Assembly (NCBI GenBank): GCA_017656185.1
Contig: JACDOK010000006.1
Span: 1-64,000, forward strand
DNA from: Peptococcaceae bacterium
GTDB lineage: Bacteria; Bacillota; Desulfotomaculia; Desulfotomaculales; JACDOK01
Length of the DNA: 64,000 bases
Direction: 5' to 3'
How positions within the stretch are numbered: the first letter of the stretch is position 1; each line of letters starts with the position of its first letter. Under the pieces are notes generated by a model. It had not been told where the DNA came from, did not search any database, and was given only the letters and a program-made list of their open reading frames with translations. Of the stretch, positions 18,360 through 28,901 are shown in pieces. The translations under genes were made by a program, and so were the position numbers.

Positions 18360-19622
18360 TTATTCCCTTATCTGCCCGTCGCCATAAATAATGAACTTCT
18401 TTGTGGTCAGTTCTTTTAAACCCATCGGCCCCCGCGCGTGGAGTTTCTGCGTGGAAATACCGATCTCGGCCCCAAAACCGTATTGGAAACCGTCGGTAAA
18501 ACGGGTGGAAGCATTGACGTATACCGCCGCCGCGTCCACCTCTTTCAGGAACCGCCGGGCACGTGTGTAATTTTCCGTGATAATGGCTTCGGAATGCTTG
18601 GTACCGTAACGGTAAATGTGATCAATGGCCTCGTCAATGCCATCGACAACCTTTACGGACATCACCAGGTCCAGAAACTCGGCGGCATAATCCTCTTCGG
18701 TGGCTTCCTTGACCCAGGGCACGATCTCCTTCGTCCGGGAGCAACCCCGTATTTCCACCCCGCGTTCACGAAGCGCGCCCAGCAGCCGCGGAAGTGCCGC
18801 AGCCGCTACAGGCTCGTCCACCAGCAAAGACTCCATAGCGTTGCAGACCCCGGGACGCTGGCATTTAGCGTTAATGACCACGGCTTCCGCCATGGACAGG
18901 TCGGCATCCCGATCGATGAACACGTGACAGTTACCTACTCCCGTTTCAATAACCGGCACGGTGGCATTCTGCACGACTGCCTGGATTAAGCCGGCGCCGC
19001 CGCGCGGGATCAGAACGTCGAGATACTCGTTCAGCTTCAGCATTACATTTACGGCGGCACGGTCGGTATTTTCGACAAGTTCGATGGCTCCTTCGGGAAC
19101 TCCCGCCCTGGCAGCCGCTTCACTGATAACTTTAGTAATAGCCCGGTTGGAATTAATCGCCTCCGAACCGCCGCGCAGCAAAATGGCGTTCCCCGCCTTC
19201 AAGCACAACCCGGCGGCATCCACCGTAACGTTGGGACGGGCTTCATAAATGATGCCGATAACCCCCAGCGGCACCCGCACCTGCCCTACCTGCAGCCCGT
19301 TGGGAAGTGTCCACATTGAGGTTACTTCGCCAACCGGATCAGGCAGCTTCACCAATACGTCCAGCCCTTCAGCCATGTCTTTAATGCGATTTTCGGTTAA
19401 AAGCAGCCGGTCGATAAGAGCCTTGGACAGTCCTTTGGCTTTACCGGCCTCGACATCTTTGGCGTTTGCTTCCAAAATTTCCGGCGCACGCGCTACCAGC
19501 TCTTCCGCCATAGACTTTAAGGCGTCGTTCTTGACGTTGGTTGAAAGATAAGCCAGCCGGCGCGCGGCTTCTTTGCACCGTGCCGCTTTTTCAACCACGG
19601 CTTGTCTGATCTCGTCCGTCAT
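18360..19622 (-). CDS. proA: Gamma-glutamyl phosphate reductase
   Basis: VPLGVIGIIYEARPNVTVDAAGLCLKAGNAILLRGGSEA...FGFGAEIGISTQKLHARGPMGL-type C-term. Confidence 0.96.
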   Translation of the reverse strand: MTDEIRQAVVEKAARCKEAARRLAYLSTNVKNDALKSMAEELVARAPEILEANAKDVEAGKAKGLSKALIDRLLLTENRIKDMAEGLDVLVKLPDPVGEVTSMWTLPNGLQVGQVRVPLGVIGIIYEARPNVTVDAAGLCLKAGNAILLRGGSEAINSNRAITKVISEAAARAGVPEGAIELVENTDRAAVNVMLKLNEYLDVLIPRGGAGLIQAVVQNATVPVIETGVGNCHVFIDRDADLSMAEAVVINAKCQRPGVCNAMESLLVDEPVAAAALPRLLGALRERGVEIRGCSRTKEIVPWVKEATEEDYAAEFLDLVMSVKVVDGIDEAIDHIYRYGTKHSEAIITENYTRARRFLKEVDAAAVYVNASTRFTDGFQYGFGAEIGISTQKLHARGPMGLKELTTKKFIIYGDGQIRE

Positions 19623-19645
19623 ATTTATCCGCTCCTTTCAATCGC

Positions 19646-19790
19646 TGTAATACGGCCCTCCGGGCCTGTGATACGCGGCAAAGCCGCTGTGATGCACTCG
19701 TGCGACGCCCTCGTTGTGATACGTTCGCGCTATGCGCTCACTGTGATACGCTTATTTCGTTCGCTGCCATTCGCCCGCTCCGCTCGCTGG
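19646..19790 (+). repeat. Second tandem palindrome / TGTGATAC-linker array
   Basis: TGTAATAC-GGCCCTCCGGGCC-TGTGATAC-GCGGCAAAGCCGC-TGTGATGC-...-TGTGATAC-GTTCGCGCTATGCGCTCAC-TGTGATAC-GCTTATTTCGTTCGC. Confidence 0.85.
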
Positions 19791-19847
19791 ATTTTTAAGG
19801 TATTCCTTGTGGTCGCGGGCGGGCGCGATAACTTCCTTTATTACCTC

Positions 19848-20357
19848 TTAAGCCTCACTCCTCACTTCCTCCATGGCTGCCTTGAGCTTGCGGTAGGTAT
19901 CATCCAAACTCTCGGATATGACTTTGACATCGCCCAACACGGGCATAAAATTGGTGTCACCGTTCCAGCGCGGCACAATATGGATATGGAAATGTCCCGG
20001 TATACCGGCACCCGCCACGCGACCGACGTTGATGCCGACATTGAAACCGTCCGGGTTAAAGGCCCGCCGCAGTACCGTCAGCATCCAACTGGTTACTTCG
20101 AATAGTTCGGTCATCTCGTCCTGCGCCAGCTCGGTCATATCTCCCACGTGACGCTGGGGAGCAACCAGGAGATGGCCGTTATTATAAGGATAAAGGTTCA
20201 TTAATACAAAACAACGCTCCGTACGGGCCAATACCAGGTTTTCAGCATCCTTTTCGTGGTTGTCGTTAAATTTCTGACAAAAGATGCATTCGGGATCCGC
20301 AGTTTTGGCGGCGCTGGTGACGTACTTACTGCGCCAGGGAGCCCATAGCCTGTCCAT
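19848..20357 (-). CDS. HIT-family (Ap4A phosphorylase-like) hydrolase
   Basis: MDRLWAPWRSKYV...CIFCQKF...NNGHLLVAPQRHV...HFHIHIVPRWNGDTNFMPV. Confidence 0.92.
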   Translation of the reverse strand: MDRLWAPWRSKYVTSAAKTADPECIFCQKFNDNHEKDAENLVLARTERCFVLMNLYPYNNGHLLVAPQRHVGDMTELAQDEMTELFEVTSWMLTVLRRAFNPDGFNVGINVGRVAGAGIPGHFHIHIVPRWNGDTNFMPVLGDVKVISESLDDTYRKLKAAMEEVRSEA

Positions 20358-20399
20358 TTCGATCACCCCATTCACGATAGTTGTTTGGTTTAATGACGA

Positions 20400-21530
20400 T
20401 TATCCTGCTTCCAAAACCATGTTGTTCCTGTGCACTACTTCCTCATTACACTGGTAGCCCAATATTTGGACGATTTCGTCGGAACGGCGGCCCATAATCC
20501 TGCTGATTTCGTCACTGCCAAAATTCACAATCCCCCGCGCAATTTCACGACCCGAGGCGTCGCAAATGCTCACCGTGTCACCCGCGCCAAAGCTGCCTTC
20601 CACAGCGGTAACACCGGAGGGCAAAAGGCTCTTACCCTCTTTTAACAGAGCATGGGCGGCACCATCATCAATGACAATTTTGCCGTTAAGAACAGCGCTA
20701 TACGCAATCCAGCGTTTCCGGGTTTCCAGTTTGCGCGTAAGAGGCCAAAATACCGTCCCGAGTTCCTCTCCGGCGAGCACACGGCGAATGACATTTTCTT
20801 CGCTGCCCCGGGCAATCACCATGGTCACTCCGGAATGAGTGGCAATTTTAGCAGCATAGATCTTGGTACTCATACCACCGGTTCCCAATTCGCTGCCGGC
20901 CGTGCCGGCCAATTTCTCAATCTCAGGGGTAATTTCCGGTACTTCCGGAATAAAGGCCGCAGCGGCATCGCGACGCGGGTCGGCAGTGTAGAGCCCGTCA
21001 ATGTCGGACAGCAGCAATAACACATCAGCGTCAATAGACGCGGCTACCAGTGCCGAAAGATGGTCATTGTCGCCCAGCTTAATTTCCTCTACCGCGACAG
21101 TATCGTTCTCATTAATAAGGGGCACAACACCCATGCGCAATAATGCTTCCAGAGTATTACGGGCATTTAGAAAACGGCGGCGATCCGAAAAATCCTCCCG
21201 GCTCAAAAGAACCTGGCCCACTACGACCCCATACTCGGCAAACATCTTTTCATACATATGTAAAAGGATACCCTGCCCCACCGCCGCACAGGCCTGCTTT
21301 TCGGGAATACTCTTGGGACGCCTGTGCAGCCCGAGCTTGCCGACACCGGCCCCAATCGCTCCGGAAGTCACTAAAATTACCTCGCGCCCCTCATTGTACA
21401 GGTCCGCCATCTGGCGCGTGAGGTGCTCCATACAGGTAAGGTTCAGTTTACCGGTGTTATAAGCCAGGGTACTGGTGCCAACTTTGACGACGATACGTTT
21501 GAATTGTGTAAAGCTGCTTCGCTTTCCCAC
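20400..21530 (-). CDS. proB: Glutamate 5-kinase (with PUA domain)
   Basis: RIVVKVGTSTLAYNTGKLN...VTSGAIGAGVGKLG...GTGGMSTKIYAAKIATHSGV. Confidence 0.97.
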   Translation of the reverse strand: MGKRSSFTQFKRIVVKVGTSTLAYNTGKLNLTCMEHLTRQMADLYNEGREVILVTSGAIGAGVGKLGLHRRPKSIPEKQACAAVGQGILLHMYEKMFAEYGVVVGQVLLSREDFSDRRRFLNARNTLEALLRMGVVPLINENDTVAVEEIKLGDNDHLSALVAASIDADVLLLLSDIDGLYTADPRRDAAAAFIPEVPEITPEIEKLAGTAGSELGTGGMSTKIYAAKIATHSGVTMVIARGSEENVIRRVLAGEELGTVFWPLTRKLETRKRWIAYSAVLNGKIVIDDGAAHALLKEGKSLLPSGVTAVEGSFGAGDTVSICDASGREIARGIVNFGSDEISRIMGRRSDEIVQILGYQCNEEVVHRNNMVLEAG

Positions 21531-21797
21531 TTAATTCACCTTTAGTAATAAAGGAATTTTTGACATTTCTAAGTTCTATTATCTTTAAAGTATAAACTTT
21601 GCTCAACATAGATCAAATTTGCGTTGGTCTTAACTTCTACCTGCTCAAGTAATTTTACACTAGATAATTGGTAATGAAGCAGATCTTATATGAGCAAAAG
21701 CTTTCTTAAATTTACCAATTACAAAACAATCTTCTAACATAGCAAGTTAATCTTTTCTTTTGACAGATGCAATGTTTGGTAATCACCAATAAGTAAC

Positions 21798-23084
<1,287 letters not shown>

Positions 23085-23657
23085 TTATTCCTCCCGGCAA
23101 AGTATCTGTACCGAGATTGTGGTGCGGCCGACACTCTTGCTGATGTCAAAACTGGCTGCATATTGTTTGAAATAGCGATCCAATTCCATCAGGGAACAGG
23201 CATTATCTTCTGCTATTTCATCTAAATCAAGAGGTAACTTGATCCTTAAAACAAAGTGGTTTTCGAGACACGTTACGCTAATATCAACTGCTTCATCCGT
23301 TCCTTCCATATATTCTAAAACTTCTTTTATTTCTCGGACCAAATACGCCAAAGCTTTACCCGCTTGTTCGCCATCCAGGGAAACACCGGCCAAGTCGCCT
23401 CTTACCTTAAAAACCAGCGGTACACCGTAACGAAACGCATCCTGCTGTAAAACCAGGAATACCGTTGCGATTTGGGGATTGGCAATCCTGGTAATTTCAT
23501 TTACTTGTTTAATTTGTCCCGTAATCTTGTTGATGTATTCCCTGATACGATCGGTATGATGCAATTGGGCATAACCGGAAATTACCTGGAGGTGATTCAG
23601 GAAATCGTGCCCGTAGGTCCTGATAAAGCGCAAGAGATCTCTCTGCAGAGCAACCAC
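23085..23657 (-). CDS. Spo0B-like sporulation phosphotransferase / histidine-kinase-like protein
   Basis: LLRFIRTYGHDFLNHLQVISGYAQLHHTDRIREYI (H-box of SpoOB_a); adjacent to obg as in Bacillus spo0B-obg. Confidence 0.82.
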   Translation of the reverse strand: MVALQRDLLRFIRTYGHDFLNHLQVISGYAQLHHTDRIREYINKITGQIKQVNEITRIANPQIATVFLVLQQDAFRYGVPLVFKVRGDLAGVSLDGEQAGKALAYLVREIKEVLEYMEGTDEAVDISVTCLENHFVLRIKLPLDLDEIAEDNACSLMELDRYFKQYAASFDISKSVGRTTISVQILCREE

Positions 23658-23876
23658 CTCCTGCTTTTCAATTCGCGGCCCGGCAAAAAGTTCCTGTTTG
23701 TTAGATAGGATATATCATCACCGGTTTCGAGAGTATTTTTACAGCTTTGGATTTGCTTTCATTATCATTCAGTCCCTGGCGGGACCAGAGCTGGTTTACC
23801 GGTCTTGTGGCGGAATTAAAAGGGAATTAAGCATCGCAGCCCTGCCGCTGGTTTATCCCTTCGCCCGGCTTTTGGT

Positions 23877-25076
23877 TTACCTCGTGCCGGACCCGCGGTC
23901 ACTGCGGGGACGGTAGCGCCTGCGCCGCGTAGTACGGATCACCCACCGGAAAATGACCAAAGCCCCCGCCATACCCAATACCCACTTGTACCACGTCGCC
24001 GGAGCGCGGGCTTCCCCGGCAGCTACCAGGGGAACTTCCCCGATGCTGCGGCCTTGATAAAATAATGTCAAACCACCCACTTCCTGCCCTTCCTTTACGG
24101 GTGCTTGCAGCTTAGGGTTAAGGTGCATTTTCCACTGCACACCCTGGCGGTAGCCGGCATCAGGGAAGGTATAGCTCAGCGAGGAACCGGTCACAACGGG
24201 AACTTCTTCTTTCGACCCGGCAACAGGCAGAGTCATCACTTGCTGTCCTTTCCGCACCACTTCAACCGTCTGGAAGGCCTCAAAGCCGTAATTAAGTAAT
24301 TTCATAGCATCCGTCCATACCTGTGGTCCCTGGCTGTTAAGCACTACGGCAATCAACCGGCGCCCTTCTTTCTCGGCTGAGGATACCAAGCAAGTGCCGG
24401 CCTGAGTGGTATAACCGGTTTTTATGCCGGTGGTATACTCGTAGCGCCATAAGAGATCGTTATGATTAATCAACAGCTTCAGGGCATCAGGATCTTCCCG
24501 TTTGATATTATGCGTTTTGGTACCTACCATACGGCAGAAGGTATCGTTTTTCATTGCTGCCCGGGCGATAAGTGCCAAATCGCGGGCCGTAGTATAATGA
24601 CCGGGATTATGCAGGCCATGGGGATTGGCAAAGTGGCTGTTGGTAGCTCCGAGAGCGCGCGCTTTGCGGTTCATCAAGTCCACGAAAGCAGGCACCGACC
24701 CGGCTACTTCTTCGGCAATGGCAACGGCCGCATCATTGGCCGAATTTAAGAGTAAGGCCCAGACCAGGTCTTCCAGGGTGAGTTTTTCACCCTTTTTCAA
24801 CCAGATGGAGGCCTCCCCGGTAGCGGCAGCCTGTTCACTGATGGTTACCACGCGGGACAGGTCTCCCTTTTCCAGGGCCAGCAAACCGGTAAGTATTTTG
24901 GTGGTACTGGCGGGATACATTTTTTGGTCGGGATTTTTTTCATATAACCACTGTCCGGTTCGAGCGTCAAGTAAAACGGCAGCTTGGGCCGTAAGATCGG
25001 GTGGTGTTTCCTGCGCTGCCGCCGGTGCCGGTAATAATGTCAGGCAAAGCAGAAAAACAATGATGTATCGCAGCAA
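23877..25076 (-). CDS. D-alanyl-D-alanine carboxypeptidase (DacF/PBP5 family)
   Basis: YPASTTKILTGLLALE (SxxK), LLNSANDAAVAIAE (SxN), TTGIKTGYTTQAG (KTG); start probably TTG ~25076. Confidence 0.93.
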   Translation of the reverse strand: MLRYIIVFLLCLTLLPAPAAAQETPPDLTAQAAVLLDARTGQWLYEKNPDQKMYPASTTKILTGLLALEKGDLSRVVTISEQAAATGEASIWLKKGEKLTLEDLVWALLLNSANDAAVAIAEEVAGSVPAFVDLMNRKARALGATNSHFANPHGLHNPGHYTTARDLALIARAAMKNDTFCRMVGTKTHNIKREDPDALKLLINHNDLLWRYEYTTGIKTGYTTQAGTCLVSSAEKEGRRLIAVVLNSQGPQVWTDAMKLLNYGFEAFQTVEVVRKGQQVMTLPVAGSKEEVPVVTGSSLSYTFPDAGYRQGVQWKMHLNPKLQAPVKEGQEVGGLTLFYQGRSIGEVPLVAAGEARAPATWYKWVLGMAGALVIFRWVIRTTRRRRYRPRSDRGSGTR

Positions 25077-25239
25077 AATGAACTCTATCCTTTCCACTAC
25101 AGTAGTGCCAGTAATGATCAAAACAGCGTTATCCGGGACTTTCGCAGAACAAAAAATCCACCCGTTATTATACCGCAGCATTTGGAAAATGAAAACGAGA
25201 AGTTGGGCATTGGAAGGATGTGGATGGTATTCCTTGGGA

Positions 25240-25280
25240 GGGAAAAATAAAGCCTGCGCACTATGCGCAGGCTTTCCTTG
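25240..25280 (-). terminator. Intrinsic terminator downstream of htrA-like gene
   Basis: AAAGCCTGCGCactatGCGCAGGCTTT. Confidence 0.75.
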
Positions 25281-25284
25281 TGCC

Positions 25285-25325
25285 TTCTACCGGATCTCTA
25301 CTGGATTTCTACCGGATTTCTATTG
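25285..25325 (-). repeat. 11-mer tandem repeat (GTAGAAATCCG) overlapping the htrA stop codon
   Basis: On minus strand: caaTAGAAATCCG GTAGAAATCCA GTAGAGATCCG GTAGAAGG. Confidence 0.8.
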
Positions 25326-26471
25326 TAGTCGCTCCGGCCTTTCGGCCAGTTTCAATTTCAACGTCATCCTGTCTCCCTGGCGTACCAGGTGTACGGTGAT
25401 CGTATCGCCAACCTTCTTCTTACGGAGGGCATATATGACATCGGCAGTGTTCTTAATCTTCCGCTCATCAATTTTTAGGATAATATCCCCCGTTTTCAGA
25501 CCGGCCCGGTCGGCAGGGCTGCTGGGTACCACAGCATAAACCAAGGCCCCGTCGGTATCTTCAAGACCGCTATATTTGGCCAGCTGGGGACTTACCTCCT
25601 GCAGGTGCACACCCATCCAAGGATGGGCGATCTTGCCGGTTTCAATCAGCTCATCCAACACCGGCTTGATAGTACTGGTAGGAATGGCAAACCCAATACC
25701 CTGCGCCTGGGCATTAACAGCCGTGTTGACGCCAATCACTTCCCCCTGCAGGTTTAACAGCGGCCCGCCACTGTTACCCGGGTTAATGGAAGCGTCGGTC
25801 TGCAGCAGGTTGCCGTAATAACGGTCATCTATGGTAATAGGGCGTCCTTTGGCGCTCACCACCCCGGCAGTTACGGTGTGATCCAGGCCGTAAGGGTTGC
25901 CTATAGCGATAACCCACTCGCCGACTTTGGTACTGCCCGAGTCACCGAGTTTAAGGTAGGGCATCTTTTTCGGCGGATTAATTTTTATTACGGCCAAATC
26001 AAGGTCGTGATCCGCTCCGATCACCTTAGCCGGAAAAGGTTCCTCATAACCAATTAACGTGACAGAAATCTCATCGGCGCCTTGAATAACGTGTTCATTG
26101 GTCAGAATATAGCCGTCATCCGAAATTAAAAAACCAGAACCCATACCGTGCTGAACCCTCGGTTGAGAAGGTACCAGAGGTCGTCCAAAAAATTCGCGGA
26201 AAAAGGGATCATCAAAGAAGGGGTTCCACTGGTTACCCGCCACTTTTACCTGGGTATCAATCTTCACTACTGCGGGACTGGCCTTTTCCACGATATCAGC
26301 AATCGTATCCCTGCCTACCAGAGGTGAGGCAATGGCTTTTTCCTCCGGTTGAACCGGTCTTTCACCGACCATTCCGGCAACGTCATTGAATAACATATTG
26401 CCGGCGGCAAACATAACCCCTCCGACGAAAGCCAGTAAGGAGATAAAGACCATCCATCTCCGCCAGCTCAT
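25320..26471 (-). CDS. HtrA/DegP-like trypsin-type serine protease with PDZ domain
   Basis: TNEHVIQGADE, DHDLDLAVIKI, QTDASINPGNSGGPLLNLQGEVIGVNTA; membrane anchor; start ATG 26471. Confidence 0.95.
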   Translation of the reverse strand: MSWRRWMVFISLLAFVGGVMFAAGNMLFNDVAGMVGERPVQPEEKAIASPLVGRDTIADIVEKASPAVVKIDTQVKVAGNQWNPFFDDPFFREFFGRPLVPSQPRVQHGMGSGFLISDDGYILTNEHVIQGADEISVTLIGYEEPFPAKVIGADHDLDLAVIKINPPKKMPYLKLGDSGSTKVGEWVIAIGNPYGLDHTVTAGVVSAKGRPITIDDRYYGNLLQTDASINPGNSGGPLLNLQGEVIGVNTAVNAQAQGIGFAIPTSTIKPVLDELIETGKIAHPWMGVHLQEVSPQLAKYSGLEDTDGALVYAVVPSSPADRAGLKTGDIILKIDERKIKNTADVIYALRKKKVGDTITVHLVRQGDRMTLKLKLAERPERLQ

Positions 26472-26559
26472 AGCGTCACACCCCTTGTGAAATGGCAATA
26501 TTGATCATCTACTTAATTATAATACATTAACGGTTAGGCAGGTCAAGGAAGGGGCTGGT

Positions 26560-26752
26560 GCAGTAAGCAGTAAGCAGTTAAATAAGAGAAGGAATGGGTA
26601 TTGATGAACAATATAAAACCACACTATAGTATCGCGCCTAATTACAGGCTTACATAGAAAAGTGAACAGTGAACAGGAAGGAAACCAACCATTACCATTT
26701 AGCGTTTGTTATTTACTGGTAATAAATTCCTGCTTACTGCTCACTGCTTACA
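26560..26752. repeat. Heptamer repeat clusters (CAGTAAG / CAGTGAA / CTGCTTA) flanking ~170 bp, one abutting the 26748 gene stop
   Basis: CAGTAAGCAGTAAGCAGTTAA; AGTGAACAGTGAACAGG; CTGCTTACTGCTCACTGCTTACA. Confidence 0.75.
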
Positions 26753-27872
26753 CCCGCTGCTGCCGTGCCAGCATGGTTATCTCCTCTTCTTCCAGAACGC
26801 GTGTAATAGCGATATCATACTTCTCAGCCAGGTTGATTTCATACGGATGTTTGACGGGCCATCCCTGGCGGTCAAACAGAATGCGTACGTGGGGTCGAAG
26901 GGGATAGCCTTTATAGGTTTCCAAAATCACACCAATTTCTCCCGAGCTCAAAGCAACAACGGTACCTACCGGATAGGCTGCCACGGTAGAAAGAAAAGCT
27001 TCCACAACATCGTAATCAAATAAAAAATTACCGGCTCCGCATAACAACTCGTACGCTTGGTGAGCCGGGTAAGCAGAACGGTAAACACGGTCAGCCGTAA
27101 GTGCATCAAAAACATCAGCTACGCTAACTATTTTGGCAAACACGTGTATGTCATCACCGGCCAAGCCCTGCGGGTACCCCTGACCCTGGTGCCTCTCGTG
27201 GTGCTGGTAAGCCGTTATAGCGGAAAGGTTGCTCACATCGCTCATATCGCTCAACATCTTATAACTATCCAGCGGGTGCTGTTTAATGATTTCCATTTCT
27301 TCGCTTGTCAGAGGTTCTTTCTTGTTCAAAATCTCGAGGTTGATTTTGGTCTTCCCGAGATCATGCAGAAGGGCCCCCATACCGAGATGAAAAAGCCGTG
27401 CCCGGTCGTACTTAAGGACAATACCGGTACAAAGTGACAGCACGCATACATTAACGCTGTGCCCGAACGTATATTCATCAAGCGTCCTGATATCCACCAG
27501 GTTAACAACCGTTGATTCACTGTTAAGAAGCTGCTCAATGATCTCTTTTACGGTGGCTTTCATCTCGGCGGACATGCTGGCCATACGCTGCGGTTTATTG
27601 GTAATATCCCCGTACCTCCACTCCTGCATAAGGGTGCGCACCTTTTTAATGGCCTTCACCCGCGTCTCTTCAGCAATAACGTCTTTTACTTCAATATCCG
27701 GCACCAAACCGTCATTAATATAAACAGCCGGGATACCCAGCCTTTGCAATTTCGCCATCACGCGTGAAGTTAAGAACGTGCCGGCCTGCAAAAGCAGCTC
27801 GCCGCGGCTGTTATAAATGGGTCGCCCAACCTTCATTCCAACCCGTAAGCGGTTGACCGGAATACGTCGCAT
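26748..27872 (-). CDS. HD-GYP domain protein
   Basis: HSVNVCVLSLCTGIVL...LLHDLGKTKI...HPLDSYKML...YQHHERHQGQGYPQGLAGDDI...VADVFDALTADRVYR. Confidence 0.93.
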   Translation of the reverse strand: MRRIPVNRLRVGMKVGRPIYNSRGELLLQAGTFLTSRVMAKLQRLGIPAVYINDGLVPDIEVKDVIAEETRVKAIKKVRTLMQEWRYGDITNKPQRMASMSAEMKATVKEIIEQLLNSESTVVNLVDIRTLDEYTFGHSVNVCVLSLCTGIVLKYDRARLFHLGMGALLHDLGKTKINLEILNKKEPLTSEEMEIIKQHPLDSYKMLSDMSDVSNLSAITAYQHHERHQGQGYPQGLAGDDIHVFAKIVSVADVFDALTADRVYRSAYPAHQAYELLCGAGNFLFDYDVVEAFLSTVAAYPVGTVVALSSGEIGVILETYKGYPLRPHVRILFDRQGWPVKHPYEINLAEKYDIAITRVLEEEEITMLARQQRV

Positions 27873-28019
27873 GAGGCAAAACCTCCCATGTAATAACTCT
27901 CTCTTTCGACAACTAACGATAGAATTCCTCCTCTAAACCCTATTTATCCAGCCAATTTTGAGACTTTTAGACTATACTTACCTCCCTATTAACGATTAAT
28001 TATCTCACCTGAGAGAATA

Positions 28020-28048
28020 AAGGGGCCTGCTCAAGGCAGGCCCTTAAC
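28020..28048 (-). terminator. Intrinsic terminator
   Basis: AAGGGGCCTGCTcaaGGCAGGCCCTTAA hairpin. Confidence 0.65.
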
Positions 28049-28076
28049 GTTTCAGTATTTTATTTTATCCGGGCAC

Positions 28077-28901
28077 TTAGTGTCCGGCGCTGACACCCTC
28101 GTCCTTGAAAATCTTTGCAAAGATAATCTTAAAGAGGTTGGCAGCCGTCAAACCGGTAGCCAGGGCAATCACCACCGCCGTAATTCCGTAAGCCACCGGG
28201 TTCTCATGTGCCATATGCCCAAGGGTTGCTACCAGACCAACATCTTGTACCATTAAAGGTTTGGTTATATCAGCCAGTACGGTACCGTCCTGGTCGACGG
28301 CGTAGACGCTGATGCTCAGTTCACCCCGCGGCACGCTGGCCGGGATATCCAGGACCGCCTCGAAGGAACCATTGTTTACTTGAACGGTGCCTTCATTAAT
28401 GGTATAAAGGCCCTTCTCTTTGTAAATGTCAATAAGTCCTTTAAGGTATACCTCCGCCCGGTCTCCGGTCAGCGTTACCGTTTTTTCACCGTCCTTGGTG
28501 GTAACCTCGGCTGTATTCATAATAGCGGAAAATTCCGGGTCCACACCCATTTCTTTTTGAGCAGCAGCCGGGATATCGTTAATACTGCCGGAGGTCCATA
28601 CCTGGTACATCCCGGGCGCACCCTTGACAGTGGCCGTTTCCACCGTCATCCATAGACCGGACACCTTACCGTCACGGGCCAGCCCCTGAGGATGCCCGGG
28701 GGCCGTAGCCTTAATAATAACATTACTGCCCTCGGGCGCCGTACCTGTAACCTTAACCTGGGTACCGGCAAAATCCATACCTACATCTACCGTACCGGGG
28801 GTCATGCTAAAATCAACTCCGGCGGCCAAAGCACTACCGGCGAAGCCGAATACCAACAGCAAGGCGCATATAAGCGCGGCACCTTTCTTAAACAGTTTCA
28901 T
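28077..28901 (-). CDS. Alph_Pro_TM/TIGR02186-like exported, C-terminally membrane-anchored protein
   Basis: Signal peptide; GTVDVGMDFAGTQVKVTGTAPEGSNVIIKATAPGHPQGLARDGKVSGLWMTVETATVKGAPGMYQV; C-terminal TM; adjacent to TauE/SafE. Confidence 0.7.
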   Translation of the reverse strand: MKLFKKGAALICALLLVFGFAGSALAAGVDFSMTPGTVDVGMDFAGTQVKVTGTAPEGSNVIIKATAPGHPQGLARDGKVSGLWMTVETATVKGAPGMYQVWTSGSINDIPAAAQKEMGVDPEFSAIMNTAEVTTKDGEKTVTLTGDRAEVYLKGLIDIYKEKGLYTINEGTVQVNNGSFEAVLDIPASVPRGELSISVYAVDQDGTVLADITKPLMVQDVGLVATLGHMAHENPVAYGITAVVIALATGLTAANLFKIIFAKIFKDEGVSAGH

